Made by a program: the position numbers and the translations under genes. Shown here in pieces: positions 1-8,288 of a stretch of DNA of 64,000 nucleotides (position 1 is its first letter; every line of letters starts with the position of its first letter). The DNA lies in NCBI GenBank assembly GCA_963726335.1, contig CAVSCD010000013.1, forward strand, positions 1 through 64,000, written 5' to 3'. The DNA is from CAVSCD01 sp963726335. GTDB lineage: Bacteria; Acidobacteriota; Aminicenantia; Aminicenantales; UBA8522. The notes under the pieces are model-generated. The model saw only the letters and a program-made list of their open reading frames with translations. It searched no databases and was not told where the DNA came from.

Positions 1-1257
1 GTAATTCCTGAGGACGGGGCGCGGGAGCGCGCGCTTTACCAGAAGCCTGGCTCTCGTCCTTGAAGACCCAGAGCCTTTTCCTGGGGCCGGAGCAGCGGGC
101 GACGATGCGCCATTCGTCGACGCCGAAATCCTGGGCCTCGTCGATGATCACGGTGTCGAAGCGGCACGCCTTCCAGAGGGACTTGTTGCTGGCGGCGAGC
201 CGGGTGACCTCGTTCCAGAATTCGGGCGCATACCTTTCAGGCTGGTCGAAGCCTTTTTCCCTCAGGCGCTCGAGGGCGAGGCGGCCGATGGGAGAAACGG
301 TGATCAGGGGGAAACCGGAGAGGGAGGCGGAGAGCTCGCGGGCCAGCGCTTCCGTGAAGGTCAGGAGGAGGACCGCGCGGCCGGCGGCGGCTTCGCGGCG
401 GGCGAGTTCGGCGGCGAGGAGCGTTTTCCCGGTGCCGGCGCCGCCGCGCACGAGGACGTGGTCGTTTTCGAGAGCGGCGGAGAGGACGGCGAACTGGGCG
501 GCGTCGAGCTTGACGCGGTCATCGAGGCGCGCGCGGGCCTGGAAGGCCAGGTTCGGCTTGAGCGGCCAGGCCTCGCACCAGAGTTCGTGGATGAGGCCGG
601 TCCAGCCAAGGCCTGGGCTGCCGCTTGTACTGGAGCGGGATGGCCTTGCGCATGAGGTCGTGAACGAGCTCCTTGAGGTAAGGGAGCTGGCGGGCGCCGA
701 TGACCACGCCCTCGAGGTCGCCTTGAGTGGGGGGCTTGTCGAATTCCTGGTCGGGGAAGATGACGGCCTGGCCGATGGCCGGCGGAGGGAGACGGTGGGC
801 GACGAATTTCGAGAGTAGCGCCCTGCAACAGGCGTGGGCCTGGTCGAGCGGAGCTTTGGGCATGGGGGTGGAGCGGCCGCCCTGGTACCATTGGCCGTTA
901 TGCTTGCGGATCGCGCCCCCTTTGACCTCGAGGATGAGGATGCCGGGGGAGAGGAAGGGATCGGAGGGGGAGGCAGTGGGCGCGCGGGGGGAGGGTGCTG
1001 AAGCAGGAGCAGCCGCGGAACCGGGAGACCTAGAGGCACCAAGGGAGATAGCTGCGTTGGGAGAAGCGGGTTTAGCAGGAAGATCCAGACTGTTCGAGAG
1101 CAGGAGGCCGGGAGACGCGATGATGAAATCCGCCTCGGTGTTCTGGCCGTCTTCGGAGCGGACCTTGACAAGAGTGCCAGGCGTACCATCCGGCTGGAAG
1201 CGCGTCGGCGATCGCCGCATAAACTTTCTTTTCTGATTCAGGCGCCCCGGCGGGCAT
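1..1257 (-). pseudogene. NERD-domain superfamily I helicase/ATPase, frameshifted and cut by the window edge
   Basis: Read across three frames, this encodes an N-terminal NERD (nuclease-related) domain (SEKKVYAAI near 1245, ILEVKGG near 935) followed by a UvrD-like helicase core. The Walker A motif GGAGTGKT lies near 440 and a Walker B-like DEAQDFG near 130. Frame changes occur near 1170 and near 600, each inside otherwise intact sequence, so single-base errors or recent decay are both possible. The C-terminal half lies beyond base 1. I place the start at the ATG at 1257, preceded by GAGG. An upstream ATG at 1386 (TTG at 1395) would add a low-complexity Ala/Pro stretch. NERD-helicases are often linked to DNA repair or phage defence, but the role here is unproven. 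Confidence 0.7.
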
Positions 1258-1399
1258 GCAGCCTCGCGGGTGCAGGCCGGGGGGGCAAGCGGGGGCGCGA
1301 GCGGGCGTACAGGCGGGCCTGGCTTCGGGAGCGATCCCCGGCGCAGACCCAGGCGCGCTCGCTTCAGCTTTGTCGGACGGCCCCATTTCCCTCAAAATT

Positions 1400-1419
1400 G
1401 GTGACAGTATATCAATTGC
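1400..1419 (+). repeat. REP-like unit, type B
   Basis: One copy of the GGTGACAG-ATATCAATT unit that recurs at 4482. It lies in the 410-base gap between the helicase start and the XRE antitoxin. The rest of this gap is AT-richer than the surroundings and holds the antitoxin promoter region but no gene I can see. Confidence 0.5.
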
Positions 1420-1619
1420 TTAATTTTCTGCTACTTAGCTATGACCTTAGTTTATAGGGAAGCGGCGGGCGGTTGTCAATCACTCTAAAGGGGCGAAAAT
1501 CGTGCTTTTTAGGCCTCTCGGCCAACCGGATTTCCGCTGTTCAATAATCCTGCGTGTTCATCTTTAATGAACAACCCGAAATAATGAACAAATGCGATGT
1601 AAGCTAATCTTACTATCTA

Positions 1620-1648
1620 TTGACTTATAATCTTACTTTAGCTAAGAT
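1620..1648 (+). promoter_or_regulatory. Candidate autoregulated promoter of the XRE-Panacea gene
   Basis: A TTGACT -35 (1620-1625) and a TAAGAT -10 (1643-1648) are separated by 17 bases. The region carries inverted copies of AATCTTA/TAAGATT and GTAAG/CTTAC (about 1599-1649) that could be operators for the encoded HTH protein. The predicted leader would be only about 13 nt, so the true start point is uncertain. Confidence 0.45.
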
Positions 1649-1667
1649 TGAATCCGAGGAGCGGCCG

Positions 1668-2450
1668 ATGATTAAGTTGGGTCCAAGGATAAAACAGATC
1701 CGAGAATCTCTCGGGTTGAGCCAGCAGGTCCTGGCTGAGAAACTGGGCATTTCCCGCCCGTCTATATCACAGATAGAGAATGGAGAGAGGAAGGTGTGTG
1801 CCGAGGAGCTCAAGAGACTGGCTGAGATCTTCAATATCTCGACGGACGCCCTGCTGGACGCGCGTAAGGAGCCGCAGATCGTCGTTAGGGAGAAAGGGGA
1901 AGTCTATAGGACGGAGCCCGTATCCGAGATGAGAATCAATGTTCCCCGGAAAAACCTCCAGAAATTCAGGGAGGTGCTGATCTATATCCTGAACGAGGTG
2001 GGGGCTAAGCCGAACATAGGAGAAACGGTTATCTACAAGCTGCTCTATTTCGCCGATTTCGACTATTACGAGAAGTATGAAGAGCAGTTGATCGGGGCAA
2101 CTTACCTGAAAAACAAGTACGGGCCCACGCCTCTCGAATTCAGGAAAATCGTAGATCAGATGGCAGCCAAGGGTGAAATTATCGAGGTCAAGGACAAGTA
2201 TTTTGAGTATCCCCGGAGAAAGTATCTTCCGCTAAGGAAGCCGGACCTGAGCATTTTTAAGGGTAGCGAGATAGAAACGATCAATGACGTCCTTGACAGG
2301 CTATCCGATATGACCGCCCGCCAGATCAGCGACTATTCCCACAACGACGTTCCCTGGCTGACGGCAGAGGAGGGGAAAGCCATCGAGTATGAGTCCGTCT
2401 TCTACAGGACACCCCCCTATTCGGTACGGGAGGATGACGACGCCGTTTAG
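1668..2450 (+). CDS. XRE HTH antitoxin with Panacea (DUF4065/SocA-like) domain
   Basis: The 260-residue protein has an N-terminal XRE helix-turn-helix (residues 1-60, LSQQVLAEKLGISRPSIS) and a C-terminal Panacea/DUF4065 domain from about residue 95 (VIYKLLYFADFDYYEK, YGPTPLEF). Panacea proteins are antitoxins that neutralise diverse toxins; the HTH probably binds its own promoter. The start at 1668 is chosen because AGGAG lies 7 nt upstream. An in-frame TTG at 1620 falls inside the promoter. The last codons overlap a short ORF at 2434 that looks like the beginning of the cognate toxin, now truncated, so this antitoxin may be orphaned. Confidence 0.85.
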   Translation: MIKLGPRIKQIRESLGLSQQVLAEKLGISRPSISQIENGERKVCAEELKRLAEIFNISTDALLDARKEPQIVVREKGEVYRTEPVSEMRINVPRKNLQKFREVLIYILNEVGAKPNIGETVIYKLLYFADFDYYEKYEEQLIGATYLKNKYGPTPLEFRKIVDQMAAKGEIIEVKDKYFEYPRRKYLPLRKPDLSIFKGSEIETINDVLDRLSDMTARQISDYSHNDVPWLTAEEGKAIEYESVFYRTPPYSVREDDDAV

Positions 2451-2553
2451 AGAGATCGTCAGACTGCCGGAGTTCGAGCGGGATATCAAGCGGCTGCTCA
2501 GGAGATTTCAGTCGCCTGTAGGCAGAAATAGCGGCGGGCGCGTTACCGTTTGA
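2434..2553 (+). pseudogene. Truncated toxin start, RelE/ParE-like, partner of the Panacea antitoxin
   Basis: A 39-codon ORF overlaps the antitoxin stop by 17 nt. It begins MTTPFREIVRLPEFERDIKR, the kind of N-terminus seen in RelE-superfamily toxins, and loses resemblance after about residue 25 (..RRFQSPVGR). Its stop lies inside the 3' end of the convergent PIN gene. A full RelE-like toxin is about 85-110 residues, so the catalytic half is missing. The coupling by overlap suggests it was once an operon with the antitoxin. The family assignment rests on a short match. Confidence 0.5.
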
Positions 2554-2947
2554 GCATTGCCGCAAGGTCCGACGCTCGGACAATCCTGATCCCGCGAAAA
2601 TTCTTCAGGGCGAGGAGATGATGATCACCGGACACGATATAGTCGGCACCCGCCGCGACGGCGCACTCCAAAACCCGATTGTCGGGGTCGTCACCGAGAA
2701 CGGCTATTTTCTGGTTGGCCTTGATCAGCTCGGCATGCCGGCCGATGGCCAGGACCGCCTCCCGCACATCCTCCTCTGGCCATCGAAACTTGCTTCCCAA
2801 GATGGAGACGAATTCAGCCAGGATTTGGGACGATGTGAAGAGTTCGATCCTGCGGGCGCGCGCCGCCCGCATCAGGATCTCCGGCGTCCCGCCGAACAGT
2901 ATAGCTGACAGGAAGATGTTGGTGTCGAAAACGGCCTTAGAAGACAT
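2543..2947 (-). CDS. PIN-domain toxin (COG1569-type), VapC-like ribonuclease
   Basis: The 134-residue protein has the PIN pattern: D8 in VFDTN, E45, D87/D89 in GDDPDNR and D108 in SGDHHLL, which together would hold the catalytic Mg2+. PIN toxins cleave RNA and are held inactive by a co-transcribed antitoxin. Here the start codon overlaps the upstream RHH gene's stop by one base (TGATG), so the two are translationally coupled. The length matches the family. The RNA target is unknown. Confidence 0.85.
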   Translation of the reverse strand: MSSKAVFDTNIFLSAILFGGTPEILMRAARARRIELFTSSQILAEFVSILGSKFRWPEEDVREAVLAIGRHAELIKANQKIAVLGDDPDNRVLECAVAAGADYIVSGDHHLLALKNFRGIRIVRASDLAAMLKR

Positions 2948-3246
2948 CAGGTCCTGCTGCCGCGGACCTCATGGATGAGCCTTTCGATATCTTTCGCGGA
3001 AGTGAGGCGGTACTTCCTGGCCGTCGCCTTGCCGAGTTGCCTTAGCTTTTTCCAGCGCGCCTCGTCGAGCTGGTCCTCGTAGGCCCTGACCATATCCCGA
3101 AAGAGCTCGCTTTTGGTCTTCCGCTCGAGCCTGGCCAGGCTCGAGATTTCATCGAAGATATCGGGGGGCAGCGAAACCGTCAGCGTCTTCGTCGTTCGTC
3201 CCATGTTCAGCGCTTCCTGAGTATTACTTTGTCTTACTCTAGCCAT
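2947..3246 (-). CDS. Ribbon-helix-helix (CopG-type) antitoxin of the PIN toxin
   Basis: A short basic protein with an RHH strand (KTLTVSLPPDIFDEISSLA) and helix (KTKSELFRDMVRAY), followed by a charged C-terminal extension that would bind the toxin. It is the first gene of a two-gene operon with the PIN toxin, overlapping it by one base. I take the start at 3246, with AAGGA about 7 nt upstream. The ATG at 3204, just before the RHH strand, also has an AGGAA and is a credible alternative. RHH antitoxins usually repress their own operon. Confidence 0.8.
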   Translation of the reverse strand: MARVRQSNTQEALNMGRTTKTLTVSLPPDIFDEISSLARLERKTKSELFRDMVRAYEDQLDEARWKKLRQLGKATARKYRLTSAKDIERLIHEVRGSRT

Positions 3247-3413
3247 TTTCCGTCCTTTCGTCAAGGAGAATAATCGCAACCGGCCTCACTTATAGAAATG
3301 GACGTAGAGATGCAGGGGAAAATCTCAGCGGTGAACGGGGAGCTCAAGGCATACCGGGCGTTTGAATTTCAGCGCCGGATAAAAGAAAATAGCCGTCCGG
3401 AGGTTGACGCAAG

Positions 3414-4462
3414 ATGACCAAGGCAGCGCGAAAAGCCCCTCGGAAGATCGTCCTCATGGGCAGCCGCCGAAAGCCGAAAAGAAAGCCGACGGTGCCGCCG
3501 GACTACCTGGATCCCAGCCTGGGCACAGCCCAGGACCTGGTCTACGACGGTTGGGACCTCTATTCCCGGGACCCGCGGGGAGCGAGGGAGTGCTTCGAGG
3601 AGGCGCTCGAGCTCGATCCCGACCTGGCCGACGCCTATAACGGGCTCGCCGGGCTGGCCGTCGATAAAAAGCGCTTCGAAGAGGCGGAGGCGCTCTATCA
3701 AACGGCCCTCGAAAAGGCCAAGGCGGCGCTGGGGACCGAAGATCCCAAGACGTTCGCCTGGTGGGGGAGCTCGAAACCCGTCCTTACATGAGAGCGCGGC
3801 ACGGTCTGGGCCTGCTTCTCGCGCAGACGGGCAGATACCGCGAGGCGGTCGCCGAGTTCAAAGACCTGCTCGGGCGGAACCCGAACGATAATCAGGGCAT
3901 CCGCTATCTCGTGGCGCCGGCGCTCCTTCTCGGCGGCGACCTCGAGGACGCCCTCGGCGAGTTCGATGGGTACAAACGCCATTATCCGAACGACTGCCCG
4001 GACCCGCACTTTCTCCTCGACTGGGGGCTGACCCTTTTCCAGGGACGCCGGTTCGAGGAGGCGGCCATCCGGTTCCGGGACGTGATCTTCCAGAATCCCT
4101 ACCTCATCCCGTTTGCCTTGGGAAAGAAGCCGAAAACCCTGCCGATCTGGCATTCCAGCAACTTGATGTACCGGGATTACGCGCTCGAGTATTTCGATTG
4201 GCACAAGAGCCTGTGGGCCGACCGGCCCGAGGCGCGGCATTTTCTGCAGTTTATCTGGGACGACCCTGACATCAAGTGCGATTACTGGGAATGGGTCGAC
4301 TTATGGGAGCGGGCGAGCGACCTCGAGGTGGGCCGCAAAAGATCCGCGCTGCTCGACCGGATCGACAAGATCGAGGGGCGGGGGCTGAGTCCGCAATTCT
4401 TAGCCAGGCTCAAAGAGCACACCGCGGCCTATCACGAAATTCCCAAAGGCCGGGTATCTTGA
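3414..4462 (+). CDS. Tetratricopeptide-repeat protein (one frameshift)
   Basis: Residues 1-30 are very basic, then TPR-like helices follow (DLYSRDPRGARECFEEALEL, AYNGLAGLAVDKKRFEEAEA, LLAQTGRYREAVAEFKDLL). The C-terminal half has no family I recognise. The frame breaks at a run of five Gs near 3764; one extra G restores a continuous product of about 350 residues, so I treat it as one gene with a probable homopolymer error. TPRs mediate protein contacts; the partner is unknown. It stands alone between two toxin-antitoxin loci. Confidence 0.7.
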
Positions 4463-4733
4463 GATATGCATCGCGGAATTGGGTGACAGGATATCAATTC
4501 CCCATATACCGGTTCGTCAAGGAGTTGCCCGGCTAGAAATCCCGGAAAAGGACTTCCTTAGAAGTTCAGAAAATATCTCGTCAAGAAAGCGATCAGCAGT
4601 CCATGGCCGAAGCTCATGAACGTGCCGATGAGAATTTTCCTGCGCTCATGCTTCTCTCAAAAAATTCGATCCCGCTCTTAACCGCGTACCAGCCGGCTCG
4701 CCTCAAATGCCGGGCGACGCCTTTATACAATCT
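4463..4733. other. Gene-poor gap with a type B REP unit
   Basis: A type B repeat unit lies at 4482-4503 (GGTGACAGGATATCAATT). On the minus strand around 4565-4655 a 30-codon open stretch reads like a short membrane segment (LIGTFMSFGHGLLIAFL) but has no good start. It may be a remnant. I see nothing else. Confidence 0.4.
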
Positions 4734-5705
4734 CTAGAGATTGTCATCGGTGATTTCGCCGGCGGCTTCCTTCGTTATCTCCTTCAGTTCGCGCACCCCG
4801 TCTATCAGGAGACGCGCCTTTTCCCTGTTGAACGGCCTCTCTTCATGGACCGCGTCGTTCCTGAGTTTCTTAAGGTCGAACAGGAGCTTTTCGTGCTGGC
4901 GATGCCATCTGTCCTCGCACAAGCACCGGATCATGTAGTCAAGGTCGCCGTGTTCCCGGGTCCAATCCTTGGGAACATATCCCAGAAGCCGGCGGCATCC
5001 CTCCCTGAGGGCTCTTTCGAACGCGCGGGAAGCCCAATAGCCTGCGGCGAATATATCGCTGTCAATATAGATCTCGGCCATCCCCAGAGGATCGGTCCAG
5101 GATCCTTTGATGACATCCAGGGGCGACAAGTCGCCCGGCAGGTTCAGCTTGAGATGGTGGCACAGCTCTTCACGGGCATCTTCCCGCTGCGTGCAAACCC
5201 AAGCGATCATATCCACGTCCGCCGTCCTTTCGAGTCCGAAGCTGAGCCGCAGCGCCCGCATTTCGGTAATGAGGTTCATATATTCCTGCGTGTCGTTCTG
5301 GCCGCGTTCGATCTGCAGCAGTTGCAGCTCGGCCCGTGAATAGATCGCATAGTGCTCCGGCCAGACGAATCTCAGGAGGATGGACATCAGGGAGATATGC
5401 TTGAAGATGTCGAGCAGCCTGCCGATCATGTCCTCTTCTTCATCCCACTCGGCGGCGGGATTAATGATCACGCCCCAGCTATCTTCCAGCTTGTCCTCGA
5501 TCTGCTCCCTGGCCGGCCACATCCAATACTTCTTGAACGGCCACAAGTCCTCCCTGGCGATCGTCTCCAGGTCCTCGTAGCGGATGGCGTCGCCGTCGCG
5601 GAGGTGGCTCACCTTTCGTTCGATGGCCGGGAAGTCGATCGGCCTCCCGTACTTTACCGAGACGACGTGGTTAAAGAGAGCTTCGTATTTTTCTTTCCAG
5701 TCCAT
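4734..5705 (-). CDS. Hypothetical protein with HEPN/DUF4145-like C-terminus
   Basis: I do not recognise the whole protein (323 residues). It is acidic and Trp-rich in the first half (LWPFKKYWMWPAREQ). It ends with KKLRNDAVHEERPFNREKAR, a pattern typical of the last helices of DUF4145 or HEPN-like proteins, where R-N-x-x-x-H is the key motif. The start at 5705 is preferred because the upstream in-frame extension overlaps a toxin-like remnant on the other strand; GGGGA lies about 6 nt before it. Its position inside a toxin-antitoxin cluster allows a defence or RNA-related role, but this is only context. Confidence 0.55.
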   Translation of the reverse strand: MDWKEKYEALFNHVVSVKYGRPIDFPAIERKVSHLRDGDAIRYEDLETIAREDLWPFKKYWMWPAREQIEDKLEDSWGVIINPAAEWDEEEDMIGRLLDIFKHISLMSILLRFVWPEHYAIYSRAELQLLQIERGQNDTQEYMNLITEMRALRLSFGLERTADVDMIAWVCTQREDAREELCHHLKLNLPGDLSPLDVIKGSWTDPLGMAEIYIDSDIFAAGYWASRAFERALREGCRRLLGYVPKDWTREHGDLDYMIRCLCEDRWHRQHEKLLFDLKKLRNDAVHEERPFNREKARLLIDGVRELKEITKEAAGEITDDNL

Positions 5706-5792
5706 GTCACGTCCCCATTTTCCAGGCGATGGACTGATTCTATAAGAAAGCGCAGGGGGGTTGTCAATTATGGTCAATCGCCCCCGACACTG

Positions 5793-5930
5793 GGCATAAA
5801 GAAGATCAGGGGAAGGCGATCGACCTTCGAAGCCAGGGTGGACGATCACTGCCGGTTCACCTTTGAATTCGGCGGGCCGAATGAGATCCTCCTCCGGGTC
5901 GTCGGAGCTCATAACTCGGCGCTCAAGAAG
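5793..5930 (+). pseudogene. RelE/ParE-type toxin C-terminal remnant
   Basis: The plus strand reads GIKKIRGRRSTFEARVDDHC followed by RFTFEF and ILLRVVGAHNSALKKP. This is the order of the last strands of RelE/HigB-like toxins (K-x-L-x-G, E-x-R-v-d-d-x-Y-R, then the G-x-H end). No N-terminus, start codon or antitoxin is present. It overlaps the non-coding upstream of the hypothetical gene at 4734-5705. Confidence 0.45.
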
Positions 5931-6027
5931 CCGCAGGCGGCCCAAGGCGACGTGCAGTTCGTTAGCCTAACTGGACCCCTTTTTAGAAAGATCACGGGCA
6001 GGGGCTATTCGCCTCGCCAGGGCACGC

Positions 6028-6366
6028 TCAGGCCCCGATGATCTCGCCGAGGCCGGCCAGGACCTGCGCCATTTCCTCCGGTGCAAGGCGGCCGATCCTC
6101 TTGCCCATGCGCTCGACAGCCAAGGTTCTGACTTGGCTCATCTTCACCCAAGAGCGTTTGGGGAGCCCGGCGGCTTGGATCTCCTGGGTAAGGGGAAAGC
6201 CGGCCTGCTGCGGGCGGCTCGTGACGGCCATGACGATGGCCGTTCCCGAGCGCTCGTTGAAGATGTCGTGACTCAGGACGAGGACGGGACGACGGCCGGT
6301 CTGCTCATGTCCCCGGCCGGGACTCAGGTCGGCCCAGCGGATCTCGCCTCTCAGTGCGAGGGCCAA
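6028..6366 (-). CDS. MazF/PemK-family mRNA interferase toxin
   Basis: At 112 residues this is the usual MazF size. The first strand has the family's G-E-I-x-W-A-D-L-x-P start, then RPVLVLSHDIFN and a later KRSWVKMSQVRTL segment with the conserved Ser/Lys and Q-V-R. MazF toxins are ribosome-independent endoribonucleases. The start overlaps the upstream antitoxin by 16 nt, giving a coupled antitoxin-toxin operon. The cleavage sequence cannot be told from this. Confidence 0.9.
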   Translation of the reverse strand: MALALRGEIRWADLSPGRGHEQTGRRPVLVLSHDIFNERSGTAIVMAVTSRPQQAGFPLTQEIQAAGLPKRSWVKMSQVRTLAVERMGKRIGRLAPEEMAQVLAGLGEIIGA

Positions 6367-6593
6367 CGGGAAAGCTCCTCCGAAAGACCTTCTTCGGCAA
6401 GCTCCTTCTCCTCGGCGGGATCAAGCTTGAGGCACTCCTGCGCGAGCCGGACCCGGTCGAGCCTTTGCAGCTTCTCCTCGACCGCCGCCTCGATGGCGCG
6501 GCTCCGGTTGGCATAGACTTTGTCCCGGACGAGACGATCGAGACCCTGGATCGCCGCCTCGCTCAATGATATGGCGATTTTAGCTTTTCGCAT
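6351..6593 (-). CDS. MazE-like RHH antitoxin
   Basis: An 80-residue protein. It begins MRKAKIAISLSEAAIQGLDR, an RHH DNA-binding strand and helix, and ends in an acidic helix (LDPAEEKELAEEGLSEEL) of the type that fills the MazF active groove. The ATG at 6593 has AAGG 7 nt upstream; longer readings upstream have no support. It is the first gene of the mazE-mazF-like pair and probably an autorepressor. Confidence 0.85.
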   Translation of the reverse strand: MRKAKIAISLSEAAIQGLDRLVRDKVYANRSRAIEAAVEEKLQRLDRVRLAQECLKLDPAEEKELAEEGLSEELSRWPSH

Positions 6594-6841
6594 GAGCTGC
6601 CTTGAAGTATTACAATATGTCATACCATTCCTGCTGTCAAGAGAGGAATCGAGGATCTCGGCTGGGCCGCCGCTCACGCCGCCAGGATTGTCATGCTGAA
6701 GGGTCATATAAAGTGAGACGCGTGGGCCACCCGAGAATTCTCAAAAGATCAGTGCTTTCAAATGATATGATCCGGCAGTCGTCCGGGTCTTTGGACGACA
6801 TTCGGCGGAAAGAGCCTTAAGCTGTGTCTCGCCACAGCTGA

Positions 6842-7282
6842 TTAACGTGTCCCGACCAGGGGATTCCTGGTCTTGAGCCGGGGGAAGCGGCTGAAATCGC
6901 GGTCGACCGTCCAGAGCTCCCGGACGCCGTGTTGAAGGCAGATCGCGGCCACGCGGGCGTCGTGGACCATCGGGCCGGTCGCCCGGCCGGCGCGGAGGAG
7001 CGAGGCCAGCTGCCGCCAATGGTCCTCGGATTCGGCCAGCAGGACGACGGAGGGCGATTCCAGCCAGGCCTCAACCTGATCCGTGGCTTTGGCCAGGGGT
7101 GTCGGCGGGTCGTAGATCCGGGGGTGAGTGGCGATCGCCAGGAATTCGTGAAGGCACGGCCAGGGGATCGCCCAGGCCTCACGCCCTTCGGCCAGTCCGG
7201 CCAGACAGGCAGAGGCGGCCTCATGCCACGGAGAATCCTCCCGGTGGGCATAGACAAGGATGTTGCTGTCGACGGCAATCAT
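6842..7282 (-). CDS. VapC-type PIN-domain toxin
   Basis: At 146 residues this has a complete PIN signature: D5 in AVDSNILVYAHR, E46 in LHEFLAI, D108 in VHDARVAAI and D127 in TVDRDFSRFP. This subgroup (TA system VapC, tRNA or rRNA endoribonuclease) has the same H-D-A motif. Its start overlaps the antitoxin stop by four bases (ATGA). A perfect 7-bp hairpin at 6820-6839 lies just past the stop but has no T-run. Confidence 0.88.
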   Translation of the reverse strand: MIAVDSNILVYAHREDSPWHEAASACLAGLAEGREAWAIPWPCLHEFLAIATHPRIYDPPTPLAKATDQVEAWLESPSVVLLAESEDHWRQLASLLRAGRATGPMVHDARVAAICLQHGVRELWTVDRDFSRFPRLKTRNPLVGTR

Positions 7283-7542
7283 CCTCCCCGCTCCTCATAG
7301 CTGAGCCCAAGGATCTGGTCCCAGGCCGCCCCGGCCAAGCGGGGCTGAAGGCCGCGGCCCTTGAAGGTCGCCTTTCGGAGCCGGAAGCCCTGCTTGCGGC
7401 GACGGCGCCGCTCCAAGATCACGCCGCGCAACCCCTCCTCGACCAAAGCACGGAGCGTCGTGCGTTCCTCCTGGGCCACGCGTCGGGCGTCCTCGAAGAG
7501 ACTATCGGCAATCTGTATGGTTGTCTTCATATGGCTAGCCAT
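7279..7542 (-). CDS. VapB-type antitoxin (RHH-like)
   Basis: An 87-residue protein with MKTTIQIADSLFEDARRVA at its start, the classic VapB/DUF2191 N-terminus (strand plus helix), then TTLRALVEEGLR and a basic arginine run. It precedes and overlaps vapC by 4 nt. The ATG at 7542 has GGGAG 7 nt upstream; a second ATG at 7530 is possible. The arginine-rich linker (residues 45-50) is notable. Confidence 0.85.
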   Translation of the reverse strand: MASHMKTTIQIADSLFEDARRVAQEERTTLRALVEEGLRGVILERRRRRKQGFRLRKATFKGRGLQPRLAGAAWDQILGLSYEERGG

Positions 7543-7706
7543 ATCATAGCTCCCGTCCGGGTGTCAATGGTGCTTGGCGTCACACGCCGCTCTTCGGGTC
7601 TCAATGATTGAGACGAAGGTCACCGCGGCGGGATCTCACGGGGGGCTGTTCTTCGTCGGCGAAGGCATCCTTGTGGATGCCGGGACCGGCGGCTAAAGGC
7701 GCCCGG

Positions 7707-8257
7707 CTACTGTGCCTTCGCGATCTTGGGGATGATGGCGTCGATCCAGGCCATGGCGGTTTCTTTCGACCCGTGGAAATTGTTGATGCTGACGCCGACG
7801 AGGCCGCCCCCGCCCTTGCCGGTCCAGCCCAGGCGCCAGGTCACGAGGTCGGGGCCGCTCCCCGCGCCGATCCAGGGGATGATGACCTTGCGGCATATCA
7901 GGACGCCGCCGCGGTAGCGCTCGTTGCCGCAGGGCTCCTCCCGGGTCGCCGAGCCCGGTATCTGGCCGGCCGGCTCCTCGGGCTGTTTGCCGCCATTATC
8001 CAGGATCATATCGGCCGCCGGGATTGTTCTGCCAGGTGATCTCGAGGGTGATGCCCTGGTCCATGTGGGGCTTGGGGAAATTCTCGTTGGGCTTGGTCGC
8101 CTTGATGAACTTGGTGCCGCCGAGGTCGAGATTTCCCGTCACCTTGAATCCCGCCGGAACGACGTCCGTCGCGGGGGGCAGCTGGGCCGAAGGCCGCCGC
8201 CGCGAGCAGCATCAGAGTCGCGGCGATGAGCGGTAGCGTCACTCTTCTTTTTCTCAT
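7707..8257 (-). CDS. Secreted hypothetical protein (one frameshift)
   Basis: It starts at 8257 with an ideal AAGGAG 6 nt upstream and a clear signal peptide (MRKRRVTLPLIAATLMLLAA). The rest, after a frame change in a run of six Cs near 8185, reads VVPAGFKVTGNLDLGGTKF and ends NNFHGSKETAMAWIDAI. I do not recognise the family. It is compact, glycine-rich and probably periplasmic. Removing one C gives one continuous product of about 183 residues, so a sequencing error is the simplest explanation. Confidence 0.6.
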
Positions 8258-8288
8258 GGGTTGCTCCTTCAGGGCGTCTGGCGGCGTA

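Noticed and set aside
5352..6041. Plus-strand 229-residue ORF as a gene
   Set aside because: Only the middle (5793-5930) looks protein-like (RelE-type); the rest is antisense to the hypothetical gene.
6820..6839. Hairpin AGCTGTG/CACAGCT as terminator
   Set aside because: Perfect stem but no T-run on either strand, so only a possible weak terminator.
7604..7696. 30-codon ORF reading MIETKVTAAGSHGGLFFVGE
   Set aside because: Too short, no ribosome site and no family match; may be a fragment but not supportable.
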